Shown: piece by piece, positions 26,967 through 34,673 of the stretch
How the letters are laid out: each line of letters starts with the position of its first letter
How positions within the stretch are numbered: the first letter of the stretch is position 1
NCBI RefSeq assembly: GCF_029210375.1
Contig: NZ_JARGER010000049.1
Coordinates: forward strand, 1 to 39,766
Origin: Nocardioides sp. YIM 152315
GTDB taxonomy: Bacteria; Actinomycetota; Actinomycetes; Propionibacteriales; Nocardioidaceae
Length of the DNA: 39,766 nucleotides
Direction of reading: 5' to 3'
The notes under the pieces: generated by a model
The model's database searches: none
What the model was told of the DNA's origin: nothing
Seen by the model: the letters and a program-made list of their open reading frames with translations, nothing else
Position numbers and translations under genes: made by a program

Positions 26967-27039
26967 GGGGCTGTGGCGCAGCTGGTAGCGCATCTGCATG
27001 GCATGCAGAGGGTCAGGGGTTCGAGTCCCCTCAGCTCCA
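26967..27039 (+). tRNA. tRNA-Ala (anticodon GGC)
   Basis: A complete 73-nt cloverleaf. Acceptor GGGGCTG pairs with CAGCTCC (one G-U), D stem GCGC/GCGC, anticodon stem TCTGC/GCAGA around loop ATGGCAT (anticodon GGC, reading GCC and GCU), T arm AGGGG-TTCGAGT-CCCCT, discriminator A. The CCA end is not encoded. Confidence 0.95.
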
Positions 27040-27050
27040 CCGAACAGGTC

Positions 27051-27095
27051 GAAGGCCATGTCCGGCTCCCAGAGATGGGACGGGACGTGGCCTTC
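27051..27095 (+). terminator. Terminator after tRNA-Ala
   Basis: Arms 27051-27063 and 27083-27095 make 13 pairs with one G-U around a 19-nt loop. It lies between the tRNA and the convergent end of the NTF2-like gene and may serve both. Confidence 0.6.
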
Positions 27096-27112
27096 TGTCA
27101 TCTGCGCACCTG

Positions 27113-27481
27113 TCAGCTCGGCCGCGATCCCTCCGGCGGCGTCTGCGCGACGTCGGTCCACACCTCGGTCATCTCCGAGATCCGCGCGTCTCGGACGGTG
27201 ATGAAGGTTGCCACCTCGAAGTGGGTGAGCTGGCCGTCGACATGTGCCGTGACGTGGCAGCGCCCGACGGCGCGCGTGGCGGAACCCACGAGGTCTTCGA
27301 GGACCAGGTGATCGAAGCCCGGGTACTCGGCGTTCAGCCGCACCCAGGAGTCACGGTCGAACGTCTCGTCGGTGTGGACGTAGCGACAGACGAACTCGTC
27401 GTGCAGGAGCGCCGGCAGGCCATCCCAGTCGTGTGCGTCGATGAGGTCACAGAGACGTGTCATGAGGTCTGAGGCGTCCAC
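27113..27481 (-). CDS. SnoaL/NTF2-like protein
   Basis: 122 aa. Pattern of a helical start (MTRLCDLIDAHDWDGLPALL), HDEFVCRYVHTDE, then beta strands (HVTAHVDGQLTHFEVATFIT, then VRDARISEMTEVW), typical of the cone-shaped NTF2/SnoaL fold used by many small-molecule isomerases, hydrolases and binding proteins. The start may be GTG 27481 or ATG 27463. It lies 56 bp downstream of the EthD gene on the same strand. No function can be assigned. Confidence 0.7.
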   Translation of the reverse strand: MDASDLMTRLCDLIDAHDWDGLPALLHDEFVCRYVHTDETFDRDSWVRLNAEYPGFDHLVLEDLVGSATRAVGRCHVTAHVDGQLTHFEVATFITVRDARISEMTEVWTDVAQTPPEGSRPS

Positions 27482-27537
27482 GTCCCCATCCTTCTACACT
27501 CCTGAGTCGCGTGACTCGGTCGGGCGGTCGTCGCCCG

Positions 27538-27831
27538 TCATAGGTCCTCGACCGCTCCGGCGAACGTGAACCGTCGGGCCACGTCGTAGGTCTCGGCGTC
27601 GTTGGCGGCCGCCACCATCTCGGCGGAGCTCCGCGCGGCGACGAGGGCGACGTCGTCGGCGAACCACAGCTCCGCGACCAGGTACGGCGCCCCGTCGGCG
27701 CCGGGCAGGCTGAGGGTGAAGCGCTCGAGGCCGGGGACCGCCTTCACCAGCGGGACGTGCCGGTCGCGGTAGGCGGCCTCGAAGGCCTCGCCGTCCGCGG
27801 GGTCGAAGTACTGGACGGTGATCTTGTGCAT
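27538..27831 (-). CDS. EthD-family protein
   Basis: 97 aa; starts MHKITVQYFDPADGEAFEAA and contains HVPLVKAVPGLERF, the typical EthD dimeric alpha/beta barrel pattern (Y...HVPL...PGL). EthD-like proteins occur beside oxidative catabolic genes and their chemical role is usually unknown. It is divergent from the acyl-CoA dehydrogenase gene, 97 bp away, and probably belongs to the same pathway. Confidence 0.75.
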   Translation of the reverse strand: MHKITVQYFDPADGEAFEAAYRDRHVPLVKAVPGLERFTLSLPGADGAPYLVAELWFADDVALVAARSSAEMVAAANDAETYDVARRFTFAGAVEDL

Positions 27832-27888
27832 CGGGCGCGAGCCTCCTCGTTGCCGCCTTGACCGGGACGAGAGCATCCTGCCACAGTG

Positions 27889-27904
27889 CTGAGCGAACGC
27901 TAAG
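27889..27904. promoter_or_regulatory. Candidate operator upstream of the acyl-CoA dehydrogenase
   Basis: CTGAGCGAACGCTAAG is an imperfect palindrome (arms CTnAGCG and CGCTnAG), resembling TetR-type sites. It lies in the divergent gap between the EthD and acyl-CoA dehydrogenase genes. TTGACC (27858-27863) upstream could be a -35. Confidence 0.35.
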
Positions 27905-27928
27905 TAGGCACGCATTGGAGGAGCATCG

Positions 27929-29098
27929 GTGGCATCGGCGGTGGAGCTGGCAGCGGCAACACGGGAATTCGTCGAGCGGCTGGTGCTGCCCGTCGACGAC
28001 GCGCACGACGGCGACGTCGAGGCTGCCGGCGGCGACAAGCTCCGGGTGCGGCTGCAGGGGGAGGCCCGCGCGGCCGGTCTGCTCTCGCCCCACGGCCCGG
28101 TCGAGTACGGCGGGCTCGGGCTCGGCATGGTGGACCGGGCGCCGGTGCTCGAGGCGGCGGGCCACTCGCTGTTCGGTGCCATGGCGATCAACGCGAACGC
28201 GCCCGACGAGGGCAACGTCCACCTGCTCGACCTGGTCGCGTCCCCGGCGCAGCGCGAGCGCTACCTCGCGCCGCTGGTCGCCGGCCAGCAGCGCTCGGCG
28301 TTCGCGATGACCGAGCCGGCCCCGGGGGCGGGCTCGGACCCCGGCCACCTGACGACCGGCGCGGTGCGGGGCGACGGCGGGTGGGTGATCAGCGGGCGCA
28401 AGCACTTCATCACTGGCGCGGACGGCGCCGGCTTCTTCATCGTCATGGCGCGCACCAGCGGTGAGGTCGGCAGCGCCCAGGGCGCCACGATGTTCCTGGT
28501 GCCCGCGGACCGGCCGGGGCTCGTGGTCGAGCGCCACATCCACACGATGGACCGCTCGATGATCGGCGGCCACTGCGAGGTGACCCTCGCCGACGTCTTC
28601 GTCCCGGACGACGACGTGCTCGGCGAGGTCGGCCGCGGCTTCGCGCACGCGCAGGTCCGGCTCGGCCCGGCTCGCATGACCCACGTGATGCGCTGGTCGG
28701 GCGCGGCGCGCCGGGCGCACGAGACGGCCGTCCGCTACGCCGCCGAGCGTCCGATGTTCGGCTCCCGGCTCTGCGACCTCGGGATGGCGCAGCAGCAGAT
28801 CGCCGACAACGAGATCGACCTGGCCGCCACGCGGGCACTTCTCCTGCAGGCGTGCGCGGAGCTCGACGCGGGTGAGCGCGCCTCGAAGGCGACCTCGATC
28901 GCGAAGACCTTCGCGGCCGAGGCCCTGGGCCGGGTGGTCGACCGGGCCACCCAGCTGTGCGGCGGGCTCGGTGTCTCCCAGGACCTGCCGGTCGCCAGGA
29001 TCGCACGCGAGCTGCGACCGTTCCGGATCTACGACGGGCCGTCGGAGGTGCACCGGTGGTCGATCGCGAAGCGCGCCGTGCGCGAGGTCGTCGGGTGA
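27929..29098 (+). CDS. Acyl-CoA dehydrogenase, ACAD10/11-like
   Basis: 389-aa flavoenzyme. FAD/substrate motifs: FAMTEPAPGAGSDP near residue 130, WVISGRKHFITGADG, and the C-terminal QLCGGLGVSQDLPVARIARE. Near the usual catalytic Glu (YEG in MCAD) it has YDGPSEVHR with Asp369, as in the ACAD10/ACAD11 group. GTG 27929 has GGAGGAG about 6 nt upstream. It shares GTGA with a downstream APH-type kinase; in ACAD10/11 the same two domains are fused, and in Pseudomonas levulinate catabolism LvaA (kinase) and LvaC (dehydrogenase) jointly handle 4-hydroxyacyl-CoA. A 4-hydroxyacyl-CoA substrate is therefore plausible here. EtfBA is encoded 5 kb away. Confidence 0.87.
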   Translation: MASAVELAAATREFVERLVLPVDDAHDGDVEAAGGDKLRVRLQGEARAAGLLSPHGPVEYGGLGLGMVDRAPVLEAAGHSLFGAMAINANAPDEGNVHLLDLVASPAQRERYLAPLVAGQQRSAFAMTEPAPGAGSDPGHLTTGAVRGDGGWVISGRKHFITGADGAGFFIVMARTSGEVGSAQGATMFLVPADRPGLVVERHIHTMDRSMIGGHCEVTLADVFVPDDDVLGEVGRGFAHAQVRLGPARMTHVMRWSGAARRAHETAVRYAAERPMFGSRLCDLGMAQQQIADNEIDLAATRALLLQACAELDAGERASKATSIAKTFAAEALGRVVDRATQLCGGLGVSQDLPVARIARELRPFRIYDGPSEVHRWSIAKRAVREVVG

Positions 29099-30126
29099 GC
29101 GGCGCGACGCACCTGACGTCGGAGGACCTCGCGGCCGTCGCCACGGCGATGCGGGACGCGGGCCGCGAGGTCGGCGCGCTCACCGCGACGATGCTCACGG
29201 CCGGCCGCTCGAACCTCACCTACGTGATCGGCGACGGCGCCTCGCGCTGGATCCTGCGGACGCCGCCGCGCGCCGGGCGGACGCCCTCGGCCCACGACGT
29301 GGCCAGGGAGTTCCGTGTGATGTCGGCACTGGCCGCCGACGTGCCCGTGCCATCGCCCGTCGTCCTCGTCGAGGACGAGGCGGTGATCGGAGTGCCGTTC
29401 ACCGTGGTCGACTTCGTCTCCGGAGTGACCGTGCAGCACCAGGAGCAGCTCGACCGGCTCGACGACGGCGAGCTCGCCGACGTCGTCGCGGCACTCGTGG
29501 GCACGCTCGCCGACCTCCATCGGGTCGACCCGGGCGCGGTCGGGCTCGACGACTTCGGCCGGCCCGACGCCTACGCGCAGCGGCAGGTGCGCCGCTGGAC
29601 CCGCCAGTGGCAGGCGGTCGGCGTGGACGGGCTCGACCCGCTCGCGACCGAGCTCGCCGGCAGGCTTGCGGCCTCCGTGCCCGACCAGCGGCGAACGTCG
29701 GTGGTCCATGGCGACTACCGGATCGACAACACGATCCTGGACGGTCGCGACCGTCTGGAGCGCGTCGGAGCCGTCGTCGACTGGGAGCTCTCCACGCTCG
29801 GCGACCCGGTCGCCGACGTCGCGGTCATGTGTGCCTACCGCCACCCGACCTTCGACCTGATCGTCGGGGCCCCGAGTGCGTGGACGAGCCACCGGCTGCC
29901 GACGGTCGAGGGACTCGCGCAGACGTACGAGAGGGCGAGCGGCGAGACCCTCGCGGACTGGGACTTCCATCTCGCCCTGGCGTACTTCAAGGTCGCCGTC
30001 ATCGCCGCGGGGATCGCCCACCGGGCCCGCGAGGGCGCGGCGTCCGGCGCCGGCTTCGCGACGGCGGGCGACGCCGTCGAGACCTACCTGGGCCTCGGCC
30101 TCGAAGCCCTGGGTGTGCGCGTCTGA
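29095..30126 (+). CDS. APH-type phosphotransferase (putative hydroxyacyl-CoA kinase)
   Basis: 343 aa, aminoglycoside-phosphotransferase/choline-kinase fold. TMLTAGRSNLTYVIGDG and WILRTPP form the nucleotide-binding lobe; VVHGDYRIDNTIL holds the catalytic Asp207, and VVDWELSTLGDP the Mg-binding Asp229. HGDYRxDN and DWELxTxGDP are those of the ACAD10/11 kinase domain family rather than of antibiotic-resistance enzymes. GTG 29095 overlaps the dehydrogenase stop (GTGA). I infer phosphorylation of an acyl-CoA hydroxyl; this is not shown by sequence alone. It converges on the racemase-family gene, 13 bp apart. Confidence 0.83.
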   Translation: MSGATHLTSEDLAAVATAMRDAGREVGALTATMLTAGRSNLTYVIGDGASRWILRTPPRAGRTPSAHDVAREFRVMSALAADVPVPSPVVLVEDEAVIGVPFTVVDFVSGVTVQHQEQLDRLDDGELADVVAALVGTLADLHRVDPGAVGLDDFGRPDAYAQRQVRRWTRQWQAVGVDGLDPLATELAGRLAASVPDQRRTSVVHGDYRIDNTILDGRDRLERVGAVVDWELSTLGDPVADVAVMCAYRHPTFDLIVGAPSAWTSHRLPTVEGLAQTYERASGETLADWDFHLALAYFKVAVIAAGIAHRAREGAASGAGFATAGDAVETYLGLGLEALGVRV

Positions 30127-30139
30127 GGCGGCAGGCGGG

Positions 30140-30961
30140 CTACGGCGCGTCGCAGGACCAGCGGCCGTCGTCCTCGAGGACGCAGACCGGGCAGTCGTCG
30201 GGCGCGCCGGCCAGCTCGTCGCCGGCGAGCAACATCTCCGCGAGCATCGGCTGGCGGGTCGACGCGGGCACGCGGGTGTCGCGCGCGGGGCGTACGCCGA
30301 GCGTGAGCATCGACCGGACGACCTGGTGGCCGGCAGCGGTCGGGTCGACCACGGGGATACTCGCCCTCGCAGCGAGCACGCCGGCGACGGGGCTCATGCA
30401 GTTGCAGCCCAGGATCACCGAGGCGGCTCCCTGCGCCGCGACGGCGTCGATCTCGTCCAGGATCCGGCGGACCATGTGCTCGCGCCCGTCCTTCATCTGG
30501 CTGAGGAAGTTGTCGTCGTCGGCCAGGGTGGCCTGCTCGGCCGGCGTCGAGACGTAGCGGACCGACGTGCACCGGTCGGCCGCGTCCTGCTCGCGCAGCA
30601 GGCGCTCGTAGACGAACGCCATCGTCTCGGGCCAGATCGTCACGATGCCGAACCGATCGCCGAGGCTCGCCGCGGTCACGAGGCTCGCCTGGCCGCAGCC
30701 CATCACCGGGACGTCGACGGCGGCGCGCACGGCGGCCGCGCCGTAGTCCGGCAGCGCGCCGATGACGATGCCGTCGTAGCCGTGCGCGGCCGCGCGCAGG
30801 CCGGCCTCGGCGTACGCGACGTCGGAGAGCAGGAGGTCCATCGGGTCGACCGGTCGCACCGAGACGAGGGTCTCGATCTCGTCGACCGTGACGCCTGGCT
30901 GCGCCGGCAGCCGGTCGGTCCGGGCGGTCCCCTTCAGGGTCAGGTAGGCGATGCGCTTCAC
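30140..30961 (-). CDS. Asp/Glu/hydantoin racemase-superfamily protein
   Basis: 273 aa. The two cysteines expected of this superfamily are present: Cys89 (PVMGCGQASL) and Cys186/Cys188 (ILGCNCMSP). Known members racemise amino acids or hydantoins, isomerise maleate, or decarboxylate arylmalonates, so the reaction cannot be named. Start GTG 30961 has GAGAGGA about 6 nt upstream. It lies 19 bp downstream of a short-chain dehydrogenase gene and is probably in the same transcript, under the operator pair at 31.91 kb. The C-terminus (DDCPVCVLEDDGRWSC) has extra cysteines, possibly a small metal-binding tail. Confidence 0.72.
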   Translation of the reverse strand: MKRIAYLTLKGTARTDRLPAQPGVTVDEIETLVSVRPVDPMDLLLSDVAYAEAGLRAAAHGYDGIVIGALPDYGAAAVRAAVDVPVMGCGQASLVTAASLGDRFGIVTIWPETMAFVYERLLREQDAADRCTSVRYVSTPAEQATLADDDNFLSQMKDGREHMVRRILDEIDAVAAQGAASVILGCNCMSPVAGVLAARASIPVVDPTAAGHQVVRSMLTLGVRPARDTRVPASTRQPMLAEMLLAGDELAGAPDDCPVCVLEDDGRWSCDAP

Positions 30962-30980
30962 GTCGTTCCTCTCCGGGGGA

Positions 30981-31874
30981 TCAGAGCCCGTGGCAGGCCG
31001 CGGTGAGCGCGACCTCGGCCATCGCGCTGTCGGGCACCGTGTACGCCGTCCGGTCGCGGGCCCGGTCGACGTGGGTCTGGAGCTCCTCGGGGGTGAGGGC
31101 GGCGTCGAAGAGCCCGGGGCCGGTGCCGATGAAGACCTCGGCGACCCGGCCGGCCCCGGCGGAGAGCACGCGGCCGGACAGCGTGCACTCGTCGTGGGCC
31201 AGGTAGGCGACCACCGACGACACCAGGCTCGGGTCGAGGTGGGGGTCGAGCGACCCGAAGACCCCGTCCGCCATCCGGGTGCGGGCGATCGGTGCCACCG
31301 CATTGACCGCGATGCCGGCCTCGGCCCCCTCGTGGGCCAGGGAGACGGTGAGCCCGACGATGCCCATCTTCGCGGCGGCGTACGCCGAGGCGTGGGACAT
31401 GCCCCAGAGGCCGACGCCGGAGGTGGTGTTGACGACCCGGCCTCGACCGCGAGAGGCCATGGCGGGCCAGGCCGCGCGGGTCACGTTGGCCGTGCCCAGG
31501 AGGTGGGGGCCGAGCACCGCTGCGAACTCGTCGGGGGAGAGGTCGGCGAAGCTCTTGCGTCCGCCGGTGACGCCGGCGTTGTTGACGACCACGTCGATCT
31601 GACCGAAGTGCTCCAGGGCGGAATCGACGATCGCGACGGCGCCCGCCGCGCTCGCGACGTCGTGGTCGTCGGCGACCGCCCGCCCGCCGCTCGCGCGGAT
31701 CTCCGCAGCCACCGCCTCGGCGGGCTCCGCACTGCCGCCGGAGCCGTCCAGGGCGCCGCCCAGATCGTTGACCACGACCGCGGCCCCGCGCTCCGCCAAC
31801 AACAATGCATGGCTGCGACCCAGGCCGCGACCCGCTCCGGTCACGATCGCCACCTTGCCCTCGAACCCGATCAC
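30981..31874 (-). CDS. Short-chain dehydrogenase, MFE-2 (3-hydroxyacyl-CoA)-like
   Basis: 297 aa, Rossmann NAD(P) enzyme: TGAGRGLGRSHALLLAERGA, VVVNDLGGALDGSG, VVVNNAGVT and catalytic SAYAAAK (Tyr165, Lys169). The VNDLGG...GSG insert is typical of the hydroxyacyl-CoA dehydrogenase domain of peroxisomal multifunctional enzyme type 2, so a CoA-bound hydroxy substrate is likely. GTG 31874 has AAGGAGG about 8 nt upstream; the longer frame lacks one. It is divergent from another SDR gene across a shared operator region. Confidence 0.82.
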   Translation of the reverse strand: MIGFEGKVAIVTGAGRGLGRSHALLLAERGAAVVVNDLGGALDGSGGSAEPAEAVAAEIRASGGRAVADDHDVASAAGAVAIVDSALEHFGQIDVVVNNAGVTGGRKSFADLSPDEFAAVLGPHLLGTANVTRAAWPAMASRGRGRVVNTTSGVGLWGMSHASAYAAAKMGIVGLTVSLAHEGAEAGIAVNAVAPIARTRMADGVFGSLDPHLDPSLVSSVVAYLAHDECTLSGRVLSAGAGRVAEVFIGTGPGLFDAALTPEELQTHVDRARDRTAYTVPDSAMAEVALTAACHGL

Positions 31875-31909
31875 GGCACGCGCCTCCTTGCTGGACAACG
31901 TCGACCCGA

Positions 31910-31944
31910 GTCTGTATAGCAGAAGAACATTCCATCGTACAGAA
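31910..31944. promoter_or_regulatory. Paired operator-like sites between divergent SDR genes
   Basis: Site 1 at 31910-31924 reads GTCTG-TATAG-CAGAA and site 2 at 31930-31944 reads TTCCA-TCGTA-CAGAA; starts are 20 bp apart. The same element occurs before the ABC transporter (32754) and the dioxygenase (36345). Site 1 overlaps possible -10 sequences for both directions. The regulator is not in the window. Confidence 0.55.
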
Positions 31945-31960
31945 CCTGAAGGAGACATCA

Positions 31961-32725
31961 GTGGGAGCACGTGAAGCACGCTTCGAGGGCCGTTCGGTGA
32001 TCGTGACCGGAGCCGGCTCCGGTATTGGGCGGGCGACGGCGCTCGCCTTCGCCCGAGAGGGAGCGTCGGTGACCATCGCCGACATCGCCGAGGCTGGTGC
32101 GAAGGAGACGCTGGCGCTGCTCGAGCGCGAGGGCCTGGTCGGGCGCGTGGCGGTCGTCGACGTCGCGGACGCTGTGTCGGTCGAGGCGATGGTGTCCGGC
32201 GCCGTCGACGCGTACGGCGGGCTCGACGTCCTGCACAACAACGCCTACTGGGCCCCGCTGAACAGGGACGTCGTCACGACCACCGAGGAGGAGTGGGACC
32301 GCGCGCTGGACGTGACCCTCAAGGGAGTCTGGCTGGGCTCCAAGTACGCGATCCCGCGTCTGGTGGCCCGCGGCGGTGGTGTGATCGTCAACACGGCGTC
32401 GGCCGCGGCGTACGTCGCGTCGCCGAGCTTCGCCGCCTACACGGCTGCCAAGGGTGGCGTGGTCGCGCTCACCCACTCGATCGCCAAGGACTTCGGCAAG
32501 GACGGCATCCGCTGCAACGGCGTCGCGCCCGGGCTGATCGTCACCCCGGCGACGGCCGAGGTGCTCACCGACCCGAACCGGATGCGGACCATGGACCACT
32601 CGCTGGTGGGTCGCCCCGGGCAGCCGGAAGAGATCGCGAACGCGGTGCTGTTCCTCGCCAGCGAGGAGGCCGCCTTCATGACCGGCCAGACGATGGTCGT
32701 CGACGGCGGGCGCCTGGTCGGCTGA
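31961..32725 (+). CDS. Short-chain dehydrogenase/reductase
   Basis: 254-aa classical SDR: VTGAGSGIGRATALAFAREGA for cofactor binding, catalytic AAYTAAKGG (Tyr160, Lys164) and a standard C-terminus (FMTGQTMVVDGGRLVG). The structural NNAG motif reads NNAY here, a small departure. GTG 31961 has AAGGAG 8 nt upstream; the operator pair lies just before it. It precedes the ABC transporter and dioxygenase genes and carries the same operator type, so a step in the same catabolic route is likely. Substrate unknown. Confidence 0.85.
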   Translation: MGAREARFEGRSVIVTGAGSGIGRATALAFAREGASVTIADIAEAGAKETLALLEREGLVGRVAVVDVADAVSVEAMVSGAVDAYGGLDVLHNNAYWAPLNRDVVTTTEEEWDRALDVTLKGVWLGSKYAIPRLVARGGGVIVNTASAAAYVASPSFAAYTAAKGGVVALTHSIAKDFGKDGIRCNGVAPGLIVTPATAEVLTDPNRMRTMDHSLVGRPGQPEEIANAVLFLASEEAAFMTGQTMVVDGGRLVG

Positions 32726-32752
32726 CCCGCACTCCCGACCCGAGGCCAGAAA

Positions 32753-32788
32753 ATTCTGTACGGCAGAATGGCTCTCTGTTAGCGTCGC
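32753..32788 (+). promoter_or_regulatory. Promoter and operator of the ABC transporter operon
   Basis: A perfect inverted repeat ATTCTG-TACGG-CAGAAT at 32753-32769, followed 20 bp downstream by a half-site CTCTG (32774-32778). TAGCGT (32780-32785) is a likely -10, so both sites would block RNA polymerase if a repressor bound. Confidence 0.6.
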
Positions 32789-32840
32789 ACGCCGCAGCCT
32801 GCCCATTCCGAGGGAGGCGTCAGCGGAGGAGTTGATCGTG

Positions 32841-33863
32841 ATGGGTGTGTCGGAACGATCGGTGCCGGCGGCGACCAGCAGGCGCGCCGTTCTCGGTGGT
32901 GGGCTCGCGGCGCTCGGAGGGGTGCTGCTCCTCAGCGGGTGCAAGGCCAGCGGCGCGTCGGACGGTGGCGACGCGGGCGGTCTGACCGGGCAGGCGGCGA
33001 TCTCCGGTCTCGAGTCGATCATCTGTGCGGCGCCCTACGTGATCGCGGCCGACAAGTTCTACGGTCCGCAGGGGATCGACGCGACCAACGTCCACGTCGC
33101 GGGCGGCACCGACACGGTGCGCGCGATCCTGGCGAAGAGCCCGGCCGGCTCGGCGGCGACGATCTCGGCGATCCTGGCCTACCAGGGTGGCGCCAAGAAC
33201 CTGCGGGTCATCGGCGGCGGCTTCAACCGGCCGTCCGTCGTCTTCGTCTCCAAGAAGGGCGCGGGCATCGCCTCGCCCGCCGACCTCGCCGGCAAGAAGA
33301 TCGGGATCGCCGGGACCGGCAGCCCCGTGGAGTTCTTCGCGAACCTCGCGGTCACCAGCGCCGGGCTGACGCCCGGCAAGGACGCCGAGATCGTCACGGT
33401 CGGCGACTACGCATCGGTGTGGCCGGCGGTCGCCGAGGGCGTCGTCGACCTCGGGGCCCTCGTCCCGCCGCAGTCGACCCAGGTCGAGGTGGGCGGCGAG
33501 GGCGAGATCGCGATCGAGTCGAGCTCGCTGACGAGTGACTGGGCCGACGTGTGCATCTGCACGACGGCCGAGGAGCTGGAGCGGAACCCGAGCGGGCTGA
33601 AGGCGTGGATGTCGAGCGTCGGCCAGGCCCTCGACCTGATCCGCGAGAAGCCCACGGAGGCGGCGGGCATCTGGGGCAAGGCGCTCGAGCTGGACCCCGA
33701 GGTCGCCGAGGCCGCGCTCGCGTCGGTGCCGAAGGACGCATGGACGCTCGACATCTCGGAGCCCTTCCTCACCTCGCCCGCGAAGGCCGCCGTCGAGCTG
33801 GGCCTCGCCGAGAGCGACGACATCGAGGGCCTCTACGACTCGAGCGTGCTGGACTCGCTGTGA
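32841..33863 (+). CDS. ABC transporter substrate-binding lipoprotein (SsuA/NMT1 type)
   Basis: 340 aa. An RR-containing leader (TSRRAVLGGGLAALGGVLLL) ends in the lipobox LSGC with lipidated Cys34, so export may use Tat. The mature part resembles nitrate/sulfonate/taurine/aromatic-acid binding proteins (IICAAPYVIAADKFYGPQGI, AGKKIGIAGTGSPVEFFA, VGDYASVWPAVAEGVVDLGA). ATG 32841 is chosen (GGAGG 11 nt upstream); TTG 32832 and GTG 32838 are possible. First gene of a four-gene transporter; it shares GTGA with the ATPase gene. Ligand is unknown; the neighbouring ring-hydroxylating dioxygenase suggests an aromatic acid. Confidence 0.85.
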   Translation: MGVSERSVPAATSRRAVLGGGLAALGGVLLLSGCKASGASDGGDAGGLTGQAAISGLESIICAAPYVIAADKFYGPQGIDATNVHVAGGTDTVRAILAKSPAGSAATISAILAYQGGAKNLRVIGGGFNRPSVVFVSKKGAGIASPADLAGKKIGIAGTGSPVEFFANLAVTSAGLTPGKDAEIVTVGDYASVWPAVAEGVVDLGALVPPQSTQVEVGGEGEIAIESSSLTSDWADVCICTTAEELERNPSGLKAWMSSVGQALDLIREKPTEAAGIWGKALELDPEVAEAALASVPKDAWTLDISEPFLTSPAKAAVELGLAESDDIEGLYDSSVLDSL

Positions 33864-34669
33864 GCGGACCCGGGAACGCGCAGTCGCTCGAGTTCGAGGA
33901 CGTGTGCCTCGAGTACGCCGGCCGCCACGGCGTGACCCCGGCCGTCAGCGGCCTGACCGCGAGTGTGGACGCCGGGAGGTTCGTCTCGCTGATCGGGCCG
34001 AGCGGGTGCGGCAAGAGCACGCTGCTCGACATCGCCGGGGGGCTCCTGCCCCCGACGAGCGGGGTGTGCCGCCTCGGCGGCACCGACGTGACAGGACCGC
34101 AGTCCACGACCTCGATGGTCTTCCAGGAGGCCGCCCTGCTCCCGTGGCGATCGGTCCTGGACAACGTCGCCTTCCCGCTCGAGGTGAAGGGCGTCCGGGC
34201 CTCCGAGCGCCGGGCGCGGGCCGCCGAGCTGCTCCGCACGGTCGGCCTCGACGGGTTCGCCAACGCCTACCCGTCGGAGCTCTCCGGCGGCATGCGCCAG
34301 CGCGTCTCCATCGCCAGGGCCCTGGTGACCGATCCGGCGCTGCTGCTGATGGACGAGCCTTTCGGTGCGCTCGACCAGCAGACGCGAAGCATGATGGGCC
34401 TCGAGCTCACCCGGACCTGGGAACGCGTGCAGTGCAGCGTGCTGTTCGTGACGCACGACATCGGCGAGGCGGTGGCGCTCTCCGACGAGGTCTGGGTCCT
34501 CTCGCGGCGGCCGGCGCGGCTGCTGACCCGGATCGAGGTCGACCTGCCGCGCCCGCGCGCCGACGACCTCCCGCTGCAGCCGCGCTTCCAGGAGCTCGAG
34601 GCCGAGATCTGGGGGACCCTTCGCGAGGAGTCGCGCGCGATGGGTGTCCCGGAGCGCGTGGGGGTGTGA
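33860..34669 (+). CDS. ABC transporter ATP-binding protein
   Basis: 269 aa, complete ATPase: Walker A GPSGCGKST (Lys52), Q-loop FQEAALLPW, signature LSGGMRQR (Ser142), Walker B LLLMDEP (Asp165) and switch His in FVTHDIGEA. It matches the SsuB/TauB/NrtD class that energises nitrate, sulfonate and aromatic-acid importers. GTG 33860 overlaps the binding-protein stop (GTGA). Confidence 0.93.
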   Translation: MSGPGNAQSLEFEDVCLEYAGRHGVTPAVSGLTASVDAGRFVSLIGPSGCGKSTLLDIAGGLLPPTSGVCRLGGTDVTGPQSTTSMVFQEAALLPWRSVLDNVAFPLEVKGVRASERRARAAELLRTVGLDGFANAYPSELSGGMRQRVSIARALVTDPALLLMDEPFGALDQQTRSMMGLELTRTWERVQCSVLFVTHDIGEAVALSDEVWVLSRRPARLLTRIEVDLPRPRADDLPLQPRFQELEAEIWGTLREESRAMGVPERVGV

Positions 34670-34673
34670 GTCG

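Noticed and set aside
29095..30126. Aminoglycoside resistance phosphotransferase
   Set aside because: The fold is shared, but motifs and linkage to an acyl-CoA dehydrogenase fit the ACAD10/11-type kinase group rather than antibiotic resistance.
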